From NCBI GenBank assembly GCA_021776335.1, contig JAJFGB010000006.1, positions 62,001-126,000 on the forward strand: a stretch of DNA of 64,000 bases. Direction: 5' to 3'. How positions within the stretch are numbered: the first letter of the stretch is position 1; the number at the start of each line of letters is the position of its first letter. Below, in pieces: positions 48,815 through 59,633 of this stretch. Source of the stretch: Hyphococcus sp. (GTDB taxonomy: Bacteria > Pseudomonadota > Alphaproteobacteria > Caulobacterales > Parvularculaceae). The translations under genes were made by a program, and so were the position numbers. Under the pieces are notes generated by a model. The model was not told the origin of the DNA. It was given only the letters and a program-made list of their open reading frames with translations, and did no database searches.

Positions 48815-49331
48815 CAGCCTCAACGCCTTTCAAGATCAGCGCCTCCGCGTCCTCGGGTCCGCGCCAACCAACGAGCTTTACCCACTTATCCGGCTCCAGA
48901 TCCTTGTAATGCGAAAAGAAATGACTGATCCGCTCAATCAATATCTCTGGAAGATCTGTGTAATGATTGATCTTCGAGTAATAGCGGGTGAGCCGCGGCG
49001 CTGGAACGGCTAGAATTTTTTCATCAAGCCCCGCCTCGTCCTCCATCAACAAAACACCGACGGGACGGGCGCCAACCACCGCCCCCGGAAAGAGCGGGCG
49101 ATTGCCGACAACCATAATGTCGACAGCATCACCATCGTCAGCGAGTGTGTGCGGAACAAATCCGTAATTACACGGATACCGCATATCAGTGTATAAAAAG
49201 CGATCAACAAACATCGCGCCAGAAGGTTTATCGATCTCATATTTTATGGCGTCGCCGCCAAGCGGCACTTCAATGACGACATTCACATCTTTGGGCGGGT
49301 TGACGCCAATTTTTATCTTCGAAAGGTCCAT
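48807..49331 (-). CDS. ppa: Inorganic pyrophosphatase
   Basis: VVIEVPLGGDAIKYEIDKPSGAMFVDRFLYTDMRYPCNYGFVPHTLADDGDAVDIMVV. Confidence 0.97.
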   Translation of the reverse strand: MDLSKIKIGVNPPKDVNVVIEVPLGGDAIKYEIDKPSGAMFVDRFLYTDMRYPCNYGFVPHTLADDGDAVDIMVVGNRPLFPGAVVGARPVGVLLMEDEAGLDEKILAVPAPRLTRYYSKINHYTDLPEILIERISHFFSHYKDLEPDKWVKLVGWRGPEDAEALILKGVEAAK

Positions 49332-49335
49332 CGCA

Positions 49336-50559
49336 TCAGCCTATCATCTTGTTACGTCGCGCGAGAAGTTTAAGACGCAGGGCATTTAGCCTGATGAAAC
49401 CCTCGGCGTCTTTTTGATCATAGACGGCGTCTTCTTCAAAGGTCACATGGGCTTCAGAATAGATCGTGTTCGGTGATGAGCGGCCAACGATATTCACGGA
49501 GCCCTTATAGAGTTTCACCTTGACCAGACCCGCTACATGCTCCTGGCTTTTGTCGATTGCGGCCTGCAGCATTTCCCGTTCCGGCGCATACCAGAAGCCA
49601 TTATAAATAAGCTCTGCATAGCGGGGCATCAATTCGTCTTTTAGATGCGCTGCACCGCGATCAAGCGTGATCTGTTCGATGCCACGATGCGCCGCAAGCA
49701 AAATCGCACCGCCTGGCGTTTCATAGACGCCGCGGGATTTCATCCCGACAAAACGGTTTTCAACCAGATCCAGTCGGCCAATGCCGTGCTTGCCGCCAAG
49801 CTCGTTCAGGCCGGTGAGCAATTCGGCGGGCGATAATTTTTCGCCGTTGATCGAAACAGCATCGCCGCGCTCAAATCCAATTTCGACAATCTCGGCTTCA
49901 TCCGGCGCCATTTCCGGGTCCACCGTACGCTGATAAACATAATCCGGCGCCATTTGCGCCGGGTCTTCCAACACCTTCCCTTCAGACGATGTATGGAGAA
50001 GATTGGCGTCAACAGAAAAAGGCGCCTCGCCGCGCTTGTCCTTCGGGATTTCAATCTGATTTTTTTCCGCCCAGTCGATCAATTTTTCGCGGGAATTCAG
50101 ATCCCACTCCCGCCAGGGGGCGATCACATGAATGTCCGGATTGAGCGCATAGGCGTTTAATTCAAACCGCACCTGGTCATTACCCTTGCCGGTCGCGCCG
50201 TGCGAGATCGCGTCAGCGCCCGTCTCCGCTGCGATTTCCACAAGCCGCTTGGCAATCAGCGGGCGGGCGATAGACGTGCCTAAAAGATAAAGCCCTTCAT
50301 AGACCGCATTGGCGCGGAACATCGGAAAAACAAAATCGCGCACGAATTCTTCGCGCAGATCCTCGATATAGATCTCTTTGATCCCTGCCCGCTCAGCCTT
50401 GCGCCGGGCAGGCTCCAGCTCCTCGCCCTGGCCCAAATCCGCGGTGAAGGTCACGACTTCGCAGTCATATTCCACCTGCAGCCATTTCAAGATGACCGAC
50501 GTATCGAGCCCGCCGGAATAGGCGAGGACGACTTTGTTGATGTCTTTTTTCTCGGGCAT
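49336..50559 (-). CDS. argG: Argininosuccinate synthase
   Basis: [53 protein letters not shown]; start set at MPEKKDINK. Confidence 0.97.
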   Translation of the reverse strand: MPEKKDINKVVLAYSGGLDTSVILKWLQVEYDCEVVTFTADLGQGEELEPARRKAERAGIKEIYIEDLREEFVRDFVFPMFRANAVYEGLYLLGTSIARPLIAKRLVEIAAETGADAISHGATGKGNDQVRFELNAYALNPDIHVIAPWREWDLNSREKLIDWAEKNQIEIPKDKRGEAPFSVDANLLHTSSEGKVLEDPAQMAPDYVYQRTVDPEMAPDEAEIVEIGFERGDAVSINGEKLSPAELLTGLNELGGKHGIGRLDLVENRFVGMKSRGVYETPGGAILLAAHRGIEQITLDRGAAHLKDELMPRYAELIYNGFWYAPEREMLQAAIDKSQEHVAGLVKVKLYKGSVNIVGRSSPNTIYSEAHVTFEEDAVYDQKDAEGFIRLNALRLKLLARRNKMIG

Positions 50560-50612
50560 GCTTGCGCTCCATATGCTGCGTCGCAGCACATAGCGCGCCA
50601 ATCGCCCGCGCG

Positions 50613-51926
50613 CTAGTTCTGATTAAACAGCGTCGTTGCTGCAATAACCATCGCTTCAGTGCCCAGTTTGATCGCCGGTTCAGGCTCGACCTTGAAGAAG
50701 GGTGAATGATGCGATGGCGCATCGTCGACTTCGTTAGCGGGGGTGCCGCCGACGCTGAAGTAAACGCCTTTGACGCCACTTTCCGGCGTGACGAAATACG
50801 CAAAATCTTCCGCGCCCATCCCCTCCCGCGGCTTGTCGAGCAACACGCCCTCGCCGAGCTGCGCAGTAAAGGCCGCCCGGATCAGTTCAGCCGTCGCCGT
50901 GTCATTGATGGTCGGCGGCGTTGTTTCGGTCTTGGACCGGATCACCTCCGGCATCAGCTTTTTCGGAACGCCCATTGAGATCGCGACACCTTCGGCAACG
51001 CGATCAATAGCATCAAGAAGCTGTGTGCGAGTTTCCGGATTGTTGGAGCGCACGGTCAATTGCATCTCAACGCGATCGCTAATGATGTTGTGCTTAAATC
51101 CACCATGAATTGCGCCAACCGTGATGACCCCCGCCTCCTGAGGCGCGATTGTACGCGACACCACCGATTGCAGCGAAACAACAATCTGCGACGCGACCAG
51201 CACCGGATCAATTCCCTTATGTGGCGCTGCGCCATGGGCGCCCACGCCATGCACGACAATATCAACGCTGTCAGAACTCGAATAGCTGATGCCCGTTGAG
51301 GCTTGAATGCGGCCCGTTGGCGTATTCGCCGAGACATGAAAAGCAAGCGCGTAATCAGGTTTCGGAAAGCGCTTATAAAGCCCGTCCTCAAGCATCATCC
51401 GGGCGCCGGAAATTCGTTCCTCCGCAGGCTGCCCAATAAGAACAATCGTTCCGGACCACGTGTCCTTGCGCGCCGCCATTTGACGCGCCGTACCCACCAG
51501 AGACGTCATATGTGTGTCATGTCCGCAGGCATGCATCACGGGCTTAACAATGCCGTCGATATCTTCCTGGGTTGCGCTGGACATATAGGAAAGGCCGCTG
51601 TCTTCCTTGACCGGCAGCCCGTCCATATCAGCACGGATCATTACCGTCGGCCCCTCGCCATTCTGCATCACCGCAACGACGCCAGTGCCGCCAATGCCTT
51701 CGGTAACGTCATAGCCTAGCGCCTGGATTTCAGCGGCGAGACGCTTCGAGGTCTCAAACTCACGATGCGACAGCTCAGGGTTTTCATGAAAATGTGTGAA
51801 TAACGCTTCCAGATTTTGGTCGTAATCAGCTGCTATATCTGCGCGAAGATCAGATTGCGCATGTGACGGCGCAGCAAAAGCAAGCGCTCCAATTGCGATA
51901 AACGATGCAAAAACTTCGATTTTCAT
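50613..51926 (-). CDS. M20 family amidohydrolase/aminoacylase (secreted)
   Basis: Signal peptide; [71 protein letters not shown]. Confidence 0.93.
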   Translation of the reverse strand: MKIEVFASFIAIGALAFAAPSHAQSDLRADIAADYDQNLEALFTHFHENPELSHREFETSKRLAAEIQALGYDVTEGIGGTGVVAVMQNGEGPTVMIRADMDGLPVKEDSGLSYMSSATQEDIDGIVKPVMHACGHDTHMTSLVGTARQMAARKDTWSGTIVLIGQPAEERISGARMMLEDGLYKRFPKPDYALAFHVSANTPTGRIQASTGISYSSSDSVDIVVHGVGAHGAAPHKGIDPVLVASQIVVSLQSVVSRTIAPQEAGVITVGAIHGGFKHNIISDRVEMQLTVRSNNPETRTQLLDAIDRVAEGVAISMGVPKKLMPEVIRSKTETTPPTINDTATAELIRAAFTAQLGEGVLLDKPREGMGAEDFAYFVTPESGVKGVYFSVGGTPANEVDDAPSHHSPFFKVEPEPAIKLGTEAMVIAATTLFNQN

Positions 51927-52117
51927 GAAATATCCCTCCAGACGGTTTGGCGCGACCGTAGTCGCGAATACCGGATGCGTAAACGATGCTTGTGCAGGGA
52001 ATTAGCGGCGACCCGTTTTCCCGACGGGCCGAACCGAGCCTGCGACGATTGTGGCGGGCCTGTCGCCGACCTACACTCGGCGATGAATTTTGAAGGTTGA
52101 AACGAAGGGACCGGGCC

Positions 52118-53167
52118 ATGACCGCATTTTCAAAAACTATCATCAGTTCAGTCGCATTAAGCGCACTGGCGACGGCGGCATTTGCCGATGAAACCGCCAA
52201 TTTTGCCAATGTGAAAGGCCTTGTGATCGAGGACTTTATTGGAACCGTCGAAATCAAAACCCTGCGCCGCGGCGAGACACGCGTCGTCATGACAGACGGC
52301 GCCGACGCCTCATACCCGGTCAGAATGAACGCCGCTAACGGCGTCCTCACTATCAAGAGCGACGAAGACCCTGAAGATGCGCGGTGGTGGGATGAGGTCA
52401 ACTGGAGAAAGCGCGATGGTAAAGCGTTCGAACGTTACCTTCAGGGTTTCCCAAAGCTGGTTATTTCAGTGCCGCAAGGAACAAATGTTTCTTTTGATAG
52501 CGCCGTTACGCTTTTAAATGCGGGCGACATTGGCGGCGATGTTCTCGTCGATGAGGGGCACGTGGAAGGCGAGATCGGCAACGTAAATTCGGCCGACATC
52601 AACATTCACGGATCAGCTGATTTGAAAATTGGCAACGTTGTAGAAGCGCTTGATATTGAAATCCACGGATCAGGCGATGTGGTTGCAGGCACAGCGAAAG
52701 CTCTTCTCGTTGACATTCACGGGTCAGGCGATGTGCGTGTCGGCAATATCGCCGGCGCCGCAGAAGTGAGCATAGCGGGCTCCGGTGACGTTAATCTCGG
52801 ACAGGTCGACGGGCCCAGCAGTATTAAGATCCACGGATCAGGCGATGTCGACGCCGGCGACATTAAGAGCAGTGCAAATATTTCAACTCATGGATCCGGG
52901 GACGTGTCTCTCGCCAGCGTCGCCGGCAAGACCACCGTCTCCATCCAAGGCAGCGGTGACAGCATCATTTACGGCGGCCGGTCTGAAGATTTAACGGTCA
53001 GGGTTCGCGGCTCCGGCGATTTCAGACATCATGGTGTTGCCACAAACCCTGATGTTTCCGTCAGAGGTAATGGCGACGTCTATATCAGTAAATATGAAGG
53101 ATCGATCCGCGCCAGCGGCGACGGCGACATCAGGATCGCCGGCGTGGATTATGGGGACGATAACTAG
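52118..53167 (+). CDS. GIN/DUF2807-like (auto-transporter adhesin head-like) repeat protein, exported
   Basis: Signal peptide; ANVKGLVIEDFIGTVEIKTL; serial IHGSGDV-type repeats. Confidence 0.82.
   Translation: MTAFSKTIISSVALSALATAAFADETANFANVKGLVIEDFIGTVEIKTLRRGETRVVMTDGADASYPVRMNAANGVLTIKSDEDPEDARWWDEVNWRKRDGKAFERYLQGFPKLVISVPQGTNVSFDSAVTLLNAGDIGGDVLVDEGHVEGEIGNVNSADINIHGSADLKIGNVVEALDIEIHGSGDVVAGTAKALLVDIHGSGDVRVGNIAGAAEVSIAGSGDVNLGQVDGPSSIKIHGSGDVDAGDIKSSANISTHGSGDVSLASVAGKTTVSIQGSGDSIIYGGRSEDLTVRVRGSGDFRHHGVATNPDVSVRGNGDVYISKYEGSIRASGDGDIRIAGVDYGDDN
52588..53150 (+). repeat. Intragenic degenerate repeat encoding IHGSGDV/RGSGDF units (~20 aa period)
   Basis: Repeated DNA atycacggatcaggcgatgt and derived protein repeats (IHGSADL, IHGSGDV x3, IAGSGDV, THGSGDV, IQGSGDS, VRGSGDF, VRGNGDV, IRASGDG). 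Confidence 0.85.
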
Positions 53168-53178
53168 CGCGTCGGCCC

Positions 53179-53224
53179 GCGCGCAAACGCGCGCCCACCA
53201 AAATCTCGACCGCCTTCGCGGTCG
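53179..53224. terminator. Two intergenic hairpins between convergent genes, possible terminators
   Basis: GCGCGC-AAAC-GCGCGC (53179-53194) and CGACCGC-CTTC-GCGGTCG (53207-53224); no long T-tract. Confidence 0.35.
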
Positions 53225-53248
53225 GGGTGAACTTGGCGACTACGCACT

Positions 53249-54136
53249 CTAGCCTAAATAGCGCTCAAACCAGGCAAGCGTTCGCGACCATGCGAGCGCG
53301 GCCGCTTCTTCGTCGTAACGCGGCGTCGTGTCATTGTGAAAGCCGTGATTGGCGCCTTCATAAATATGCGCCTCAAATGTTTTTTGGTTTTCTTTCAACG
53401 CGGCTTCATAGGCAGGCCAGCCGGCATTCACGCGTTGATCATTGCCCGCATAGTGTAAAAGCAGCGGCGCCTTGATCGCCGGCACATCTGTAACCGCGGC
53501 CTGGCGGCCATAAAACGGTACGGAACAAGCCATCTCCGAAAAAGCAACAGCAAGCGCATTACACACCCCACCGCCATAGCAAAACCCAACAGCGCCAACC
53601 TTTCCGGTGCTGTTTGCATGGCCCGTTAAATGCGCAAAACCCGCAAAGAAATCTTCCAAAAGCTTTGTGCGATCAAGCTGGCGCTGCATAGTGCGGCCAT
53701 CATCATCATTACCCGGATAACCACCGAGCGACGTCAATCCATCAGGACCCAATGCAAGATAGCCGGCTTTGGCGACACGGCGAACAACATCTTCAATATA
53801 CGGATTAAGACCACGATTTTCGTGCACCACCAATACGGCGCCAAACGGGCCGCTCCTGGCCGGACGCGCCATCAATCCCTTGATGGCGCCGTGCCCGTCG
53901 GGAGATGAATATTCGGCCCTCTCCGTGACGATGTCGGGGTCGTCCGGCGCCACCTGTTCGGCCAGCGCGTAATTGGGTTGCAACGACTTCAACAAGGCTG
54001 CAGCGCCGACACCACCAACAGCAAAGGCCGACGCTTTCGATAAAAATTCTCGTTTATTGAGGGCGCCGTGCACATAGCCGTCATAAAGCTCCAGCAAGCG
54101 CGGATCGAAATCCCTGGCGGTTTTACGTGTCATCAT
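53249..54136 (-). CDS. Dienelactone hydrolase family protein (Tat-like/secreted N-terminus)
   Basis: [70 protein letters not shown]. Confidence 0.93.
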   Translation of the reverse strand: MMTRKTARDFDPRLLELYDGYVHGALNKREFLSKASAFAVGGVGAAALLKSLQPNYALAEQVAPDDPDIVTERAEYSSPDGHGAIKGLMARPARSGPFGAVLVVHENRGLNPYIEDVVRRVAKAGYLALGPDGLTSLGGYPGNDDDGRTMQRQLDRTKLLEDFFAGFAHLTGHANSTGKVGAVGFCYGGGVCNALAVAFSEMACSVPFYGRQAAVTDVPAIKAPLLLHYAGNDQRVNAGWPAYEAALKENQKTFEAHIYEGANHGFHNDTTPRYDEEAAALAWSRTLAWFERYLG

Positions 54137-54171
54137 GGCCTCTCTTCAGGACCAACGCCGGTCCACTTGGA

Positions 54172-55443
54172 TTACGCCCCCAAAAGCTCCATCACCGAAA
54201 AGACGTCCTTGTCGCCGCGCCCGCACATATTCAGGAGCAAAATCTCATCCCGGGACATTTCCTGAGCCTTGTCGATAGCGCGAGCGAGTGCGTGAGAAGG
54301 TTCAAGCGCCGGGATAATCCCTTCGAGCTTCGAGCAGAGTTGAAATGCCGCCAGCGCTTCGTCATCGGTAGCCGAAACATATGTCACGCGACCGCTTTCA
54401 TGAAGCCAGGCATGCTCGGGGCCAATGCCGGGATAGTCCAGCCCCGCCGAAATCGAATGCGCGTCCTGAATTTGCCCGTCTGCATCCTGCAAAAGATAGG
54501 TCCTGTTGCCGTGCAGGACACCAGGGCGCCCGCCTGTTAGCGACGCTGCGTGCTTATCAGTCGAGACACCCAAACCCGCTGCTTCGACACCGATAATTTC
54601 GGTATCGAGATCATCCAAAAACGGATGAAAAAGACCAATTGAGTTAGACCCGCCACCGATGCAGGCCATGATCGTATCAGGGAGCCTTCCTTCGGCTTCG
54701 ATCATCTGTTCTTTGGCTTCAACGCCGATCACCGACTGAAAATCACGGACAAGTTCAGGATAGGGATGCGGACCCGCTGCGGTGCCGATGATGTAGAAGG
54801 TGTCGTCGACGTTGGTGACCCAGTCTCTTAACGCTTCGTTCATTGCGTCTTTGAGTGTGGCCCTACCGGAAGTTACGGGAACCACCTCGGCGCCCAGAAG
54901 TTTCATCCGAAAGACATTTGGTTTTTGCCGCTCCACATCGGTAGCGCCCATATAGACGACACAGGGCAGACCGAAGCGCGCGCAGACGGTTGCCGTCGCC
55001 ACCCCATGCTGGCCGGCGCCGGTTTCGGCAATGATCCGGGTCTTGGCCATTCGCCGCGCAAGCAGAATCTGACCCATGCAATTATTGATCTTGTGTGAGC
55101 CCGTATGGTTGAGCTCATCGCGCTTTAAATAGATTTTAGCGCCTTTTTTGCCGGTAGGGCCCGATTGATCGGCCTTTTCGCGGCAATACGCTGTCAGCCG
55201 CTCAGCATAATAAAGCGGCGACGGTCGGCCTACATAATGCTTTAAGTAGTGCTTGAGTTCCGATTGAAATTGCTCGTCTTTTTTGGCCCTGCCATATTCT
55301 TTTTCGAGAGCGAGCACGAGCGGCATCAACGTCTCGGCAACGAAACGCCCGCCGAATTTGCCAAAGCGGCCTTCTTCGTCAGGACCGGTGCGATAGGAAT
55401 TCGGCCGATCAGTGTTTGATTGGGTCACTAGAGTAAGGCTCAA
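54172..55443 (-). CDS. trpB: Tryptophan synthase beta chain
   Basis: [87 protein letters not shown] start or internal GTG. Confidence 0.97.
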   Translation of the reverse strand: MSLTLVTQSNTDRPNSYRTGPDEEGRFGKFGGRFVAETLMPLVLALEKEYGRAKKDEQFQSELKHYLKHYVGRPSPLYYAERLTAYCREKADQSGPTGKKGAKIYLKRDELNHTGSHKINNCMGQILLARRMAKTRIIAETGAGQHGVATATVCARFGLPCVVYMGATDVERQKPNVFRMKLLGAEVVPVTSGRATLKDAMNEALRDWVTNVDDTFYIIGTAAGPHPYPELVRDFQSVIGVEAKEQMIEAEGRLPDTIMACIGGGSNSIGLFHPFLDDLDTEIIGVEAAGLGVSTDKHAASLTGGRPGVLHGNRTYLLQDADGQIQDAHSISAGLDYPGIGPEHAWLHESGRVTYVSATDDEALAAFQLCSKLEGIIPALEPSHALARAIDKAQEMSRDEILLLNMCGRGDKDVFSVMELLGA

Positions 55444-55504
55444 TTATTGTTTGCTGCAGGTGCGAAATTTCTTACCCCCGATGGTCTTACCGGGACAAGC
55501 CATC

Positions 55505-56146
55505 CTATTCCACCGTTACTGCACGCGATACAATCTCGACCCGCGGGACTATCCGAATGACACCGCCTTCAACGCCATTCCATTCCGATGGTCTGACCAC
55601 ATTGATCACTCCCTCCGGCAACTCATCCTCCTTCTTCAGGACGATCGCCCCATAAAGCGGCGCGATGTTCGAGTGGCTCGCAAGGATGATGTTCTGGCCG
55701 GGATTGGCGGTTAGCTCACTCTCAATCTGTTTTTTGAATGCAGCGATGGTCTCCGGGTCTGTGGTCTTCTGGGCGGGGTGCGGTATGACCGGCGCCTCGC
55801 CGGCGACCAGCCGCGCGGTATCCCATGCGCGGCACATATCGCTGGTATAGGCTTTCAGGATCGGGATGTTTTCTTCGCTCAGCAATTCTCCGAGGGCGCG
55901 GGCCTGCACCAACCCCTCAGCATTCAGTCCACGGCCAGGCTGGAGCGTACACCCCTCAGTCATACCAACCGACGCTTTCTGTCCACCTGGCGAATGAGCG
56001 TGACGCATGACCAGCACATTGCCGCCGCTGCGCAGGAGGTCAAAAACCGTCAAGGCCCGGTCCGTTGCTTCTTCAGCGCTGGCCGGTAGGGCCGCCGCCA
56101 AGGGCAAAAATGCTGCAGCAAATGCTGCGCACAATAATCGCTTCAT
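55505..56146 (-). CDS. Histidine phosphatase family protein (secreted)
   Basis: Signal peptide; LVMRHAHSPG (RHxH-like); ILASHSNIAPLYG. Confidence 0.85.
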   Translation of the reverse strand: MKRLLCAAFAAAFLPLAAALPASAEEATDRALTVFDLLRSGGNVLVMRHAHSPGGQKASVGMTEGCTLQPGRGLNAEGLVQARALGELLSEENIPILKAYTSDMCRAWDTARLVAGEAPVIPHPAQKTTDPETIAAFKKQIESELTANPGQNIILASHSNIAPLYGAIVLKKEDELPEGVINVVRPSEWNGVEGGVIRIVPRVEIVSRAVTVE

Positions 56147-56154
56147 AAATTTCC

Positions 56155-56832
56155 CTATCCCAATGCTTTGGCGTTTGAAACAAAGCTTCCGACAAGGTCT
56201 AAATCTTTCTTGCCCGGCGCCGTCTCCACACCGCTCGACACGTCGACCCCCAAAAATGCTGCGGCGCCCTTTTGCGCTGCAATAGCATCAGCCACATTTT
56301 CAGGATTGAGCCCGCCAGCGACTAAAAAAGGCGTCTCACCCTTATACCCGTCAAGGACAGCCCAGTCGAAAGGCGCCCCGTGCCCCCCCGGCCGGCTCGC
56401 GCCGGGCGGAGGCTTGGCGTCAAAAAGAAGTATGTCCGCCGGCCCGTCATAAGCATCGGCCGCCGCCACATCACCGGCGCCCGTCACTGGTATGGCCTTG
56501 ATCACATCAACCGCGAAGGCTGCGCCGAGTTCTTCGCAACGTTCCGGGCTTTCATGGCCGTGAAACTGGAAATGAGTAAGCAGCGGCGCTGCTTCGGCAA
56601 GTTCCTTCTCGCCGGCGTCAACAAACAAGCCCACAAGCTTGGGCAGCTCAAAACCCTCATCAAAGCTCGCTTGTTTGAGCTCCATGATGATCTCTTCCGC
56701 CGCGTCGGCTGCAATAAAACGCGGACTTTTACGAAAGAAAACAAATCCCAGATAATCGGCGCCGGCGCGCGCTGCAATGAGCGCCGTTTCAATTTCGGTA
56801 ATGCCGCAGATTTTAACGGAATGTGAGCTCAT
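56155..56832 (-). CDS. trpF: Phosphoribosylanthranilate isomerase
   Basis: VKICGITEIETALIAARAGADYLGFVFFRKSPRFI; LLFDAKPPPGASRPGGHGAPFDWAVL; GLNPENVADAI; GVDVSSGVE. Confidence 0.96.
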   Translation of the reverse strand: MSSHSVKICGITEIETALIAARAGADYLGFVFFRKSPRFIAADAAEEIIMELKQASFDEGFELPKLVGLFVDAGEKELAEAAPLLTHFQFHGHESPERCEELGAAFAVDVIKAIPVTGAGDVAAADAYDGPADILLFDAKPPPGASRPGGHGAPFDWAVLDGYKGETPFLVAGGLNPENVADAIAAQKGAAAFLGVDVSSGVETAPGKKDLDLVGSFVSNAKALG

Positions 56833-56842
56833 AACATCAGGG

Positions 56843-57208
56843 TCACGCGGGACTCGATTCCAAAAGCGGCAAATCATCATCCACTGATGTCGGCGGTGTT
56901 TCGGTGATTTTCTTCTCCAACGCCGCGAATTCCTTGCGTAGCGTTTTTAACTCGCGCCTCTCCATGCGGGCTTTCAGGCGGTGGGGCCTGCCCGACATCC
57001 ACATGCCGGATGCGCCAACCGCAAGGCCGATAAACAACATCACCATGAGCCACATCCACAACGGCACGGCAGGGGTCGTAACGGCCGGATTATCTGCCGA
57101 GAAAGGATCGAGGCTCACCGCGACGGACTGGCGATTGGCGACCATAAACAGCACAACAATCGCAAATAGCGGTATCCAGAAAAGCCATCTCAAAACGAAT
57201 TTCTTCAT
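56843..57208 (-). CDS. LapA family (DUF1049) membrane protein
   Basis: Two TM segments (LFAIVVLFMVANRQSVAVSLDPF; WLMVMLFIGLAVGASGMWMSGR) then coiled-coil tail. Confidence 0.82.
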   Translation of the reverse strand: MKKFVLRWLFWIPLFAIVVLFMVANRQSVAVSLDPFSADNPAVTTPAVPLWMWLMVMLFIGLAVGASGMWMSGRPHRLKARMERRELKTLRKEFAALEKKITETPPTSVDDDLPLLESSPA

Positions 57209-57252
57209 TAAACGCTCTATGCCCTCTTACCGGTAGGCGCCGTATCTGCCCG

Positions 57253-57951
57253 ATGATAAACAACCCTGACAAGAAAGTGGAGGCTTTCATATTTACCGAG
57301 ATTGAAAATATTCTAACCCCGGCTGAGTTGCAAAGACTGCGCGTGATCGCCAAAGACGCTAGTTTCGTCGATGGGCGGATCAGCAACCCCCATAATACCA
57401 CCAAAAAGAACCTGCAGATCGACCACACCACCCAGCCCTATCAGGAATCGACCCAGATCCTCGGGCAGGCGCTGATGCGCAGCGAGGAATTCCGCAATTT
57501 CGCTTTTATCAAGCGCCTGGCGCCGCCACTCCTGTGCCGATACCAGCCGGGCATGGAATATGGCAAACACCCGGATACAGCATATCTGCCCATGACCCCC
57601 ACGCCGCTGCGATCCGACATTTCCTGCACAATTTTCCTCGCCGATCCCGCAACCTATGAAGGCGGCGAATTGACTATCCATCTCGGCAGCAAGCCGGTGA
57701 GCATAAAGGGTGTGGCGGGATCCGCCGTCGTTTATCCGTCAACAACGATCCATCAGGTACAGCCTGTGACAGCTGGCGAGCGCCTGGTTGCGATCACCTT
57801 TATTGAAAGTCAGATCATCGACGAAACGAAGCGCCATCTTCTTTACACCCTCAATGAAGTGGCTGCGCTCGAGGGATACAATATCGCCTGGGATAATCGC
57901 GTTCTTTTGGAGCATGTCCGCCACAGCCTGCATCGCATGTGGTCGAACTAA
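57253..57951 (+). CDS. Fe2+-dependent dioxygenase, PKHD-type hydroxylase
   Basis: LLCRYQPGMEYGKHPDTAYL (HxD), YEGGELTIHLG, VVYPSTTIHQVQPVTAGERLVAITFIES. Confidence 0.93.
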   Translation: MINNPDKKVEAFIFTEIENILTPAELQRLRVIAKDASFVDGRISNPHNTTKKNLQIDHTTQPYQESTQILGQALMRSEEFRNFAFIKRLAPPLLCRYQPGMEYGKHPDTAYLPMTPTPLRSDISCTIFLADPATYEGGELTIHLGSKPVSIKGVAGSAVVYPSTTIHQVQPVTAGERLVAITFIESQIIDETKRHLLYTLNEVAALEGYNIAWDNRVLLEHVRHSLHRMWSN

Positions 57952-57955
57952 CCTG

Positions 57956-57995
57956 AGCGCATTCACAAAAAGTGTGCGCGGTTTTTGGGTTCGAA
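57956..57995 (+). terminator. Possible intrinsic terminator after the PKHD gene
   Basis: GCGCATTCAC-AAAAA-GTGTGCGC (TT bulge) followed by GGTTTTTGG. Confidence 0.45.
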
Positions 57996-58061
57996 TGCGC
58001 GAAAAAAGATAACTAGGCCGTGGCCGCCGATTCAACGCCTCATGAACATGGTCTAAGTTCG

Positions 58062-59090
58062 TCAGCTTGAGAATAATTCAAGCGCACGCGCCATATCTTT
58101 GTTTTCAGCCCCAGCGGCGTCCAGATAAGCCATGCCGCGACGGATTTCAGCGTCGTGTTTTATTTCTGCGCCGGCGATGATTTCCAGGCGCGTTGCCGGT
58201 GAATAGGTATGTTCCGGCGCTTTTGAATAGGTTTTCATGATCGGGCCATTGAGGGTGCTCGCAATCTTTTCGTCACCGGGCGTCAAGCCAAAAAGGCTGC
58301 ACGCCTTTTCGAGCGCCGGCGCCGGCGCGCCAAGGAAACTCTCAAAATTCAACGTCGCAAGTCCTGCCGCATCATGAACAGCCGCAGCAGCGCTCGCCTC
58401 ACAAAGCCATAATTCAGCGGCAAGCTCGCCAACACTCAACGCGGCCAGGGGCGGCGCAGCATGTCGACAGCGCAGGCGGCGGTGGCGCATCTGCGCAAAG
58501 CCGCGCAAATCGTTGAGCGTGTTTGCCCCCGCAAGGAGCGCGGCAAGATGGGTCTTGGGCGTTTGATAAAGAAACATCGCGCGCGCGCCGCCAGCGTTGG
58601 TTTTACCCGCGAGATCGGTACAGATGCTGGTTGCCTTAACAATAACGGGCTCACTGCCACGCGCCCAGCAACGCTCAAAAAACGAAAAGCGCTCGGCGAA
58701 ACCCACTTCATCTAACAGGGCGCCTGGGCCTTCCGCCGCATCGAATGCCAGCGCCCGCAAAGGCAAAGGTTCACGCAGCGCGACAGCGCCGGTCACCGCA
58801 CTGATCAACCGTGACAGCAGCGTGGAACCACAATGGCCCATATGAAAAATATAATCTGGTCGTCCTTCGGGCAGCGCGGCCAGCACGGGCGCAATGCGCG
58901 CCCATGGAAACCACGCGCCTTCGGTGTTCGATGACAAAATCCGCTCATCAAGGAAACTTGCGTTGGCCATCGCCTCGATGTTGAGGCGGACCAGCAAGAT
59001 CTGGTCGCCCGCCACATCATATTGGTGGGGATAGATGCCGCGATCGAGCGGCAGATCATCAAGCAGCTTTTGCTGCGCGGGCGCGTTCAT
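58062..59090 (-). CDS. Sulfotransferase-like P-loop protein (tentative)
   Basis: DYIFHMGHCGSTLLSRLISAVTGAVALREPLPLRAL resembles the PAPS 5'-phosphosulfate-binding loop. Confidence 0.6.
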   Translation of the reverse strand: MNAPAQQKLLDDLPLDRGIYPHQYDVAGDQILLVRLNIEAMANASFLDERILSSNTEGAWFPWARIAPVLAALPEGRPDYIFHMGHCGSTLLSRLISAVTGAVALREPLPLRALAFDAAEGPGALLDEVGFAERFSFFERCWARGSEPVIVKATSICTDLAGKTNAGGARAMFLYQTPKTHLAALLAGANTLNDLRGFAQMRHRRLRCRHAAPPLAALSVGELAAELWLCEASAAAAVHDAAGLATLNFESFLGAPAPALEKACSLFGLTPGDEKIASTLNGPIMKTYSKAPEHTYSPATRLEIIAGAEIKHDAEIRRGMAYLDAAGAENKDMARALELFSS

Positions 59091-59159
59091 GGAGAAAACA
59101 GCTCCTATGCGCTGGCGCGGGCATTAAGCTTCAGCCCGCTGTCACCCGCATTGCATGAA

Positions 59160-59483
59160 TTATGGCGCAGTTCCTGCGCCGTCAGTTTGCGACGAGAATC
59201 TGCCATTGCCGTTTAGTCGATCACGCAGCTCTTTGCCGGCTTTAAAAAACGGCGACCATTTCTCATCGATCTGCACAGCCTCACCGCTGCGCGGATTGCG
59301 GCCGGTGCGCGCCGGACGGTGCTTAACGGAAAAAGCGCCAAAGCCTCTTAGCTCTACCCTGTCGCCGCGCGCCAGCGCGTCGGTAATCTCTTGAAACACG
59401 ATAGAGACGATGCGTTCAATATCGCGATGAAACAGATTAGGGTTTTCATCGGCAAGTTTTTGCACCAATTCTGATTTAATCAT
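59160..59483 (-). CDS. ihfB: Integration host factor subunit beta
   Basis: [70 protein letters not shown]. Confidence 0.96.
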   Translation of the reverse strand: MIKSELVQKLADENPNLFHRDIERIVSIVFQEITDALARGDRVELRGFGAFSVKHRPARTGRNPRSGEAVQIDEKWSPFFKAGKELRDRLNGNGRFSSQTDGAGTAP

Positions 59484-59633
59484 CTCTTCCCCAAGGCCTC
59501 CCATTGGCGGCATCCGGGGCCGCGCAGTCGTTTTGCGGAAAATATCCCAGATTTCAAGTGCTTAACACTGTCAAAATGACCATGCGGCGTCAAGACGCTT
59601 CTCCCACGCCGCTCAACAAGATATGCATTTTTT

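Noticed and set aside
52588-53150. Possible CRISPR or tandem non-coding repeat
   Set aside because: Repeats are in frame within one ORF with ~20-codon period and variable spacing; they encode GSGD repeats.
57985-58010. GGGTTCGAATGCGCG resembling a tRNA T-loop (GGTTCGAATCC)
   Set aside because: No acceptor, D-arm or anticodon arm can be built around it; lies after a terminator-like hairpin.
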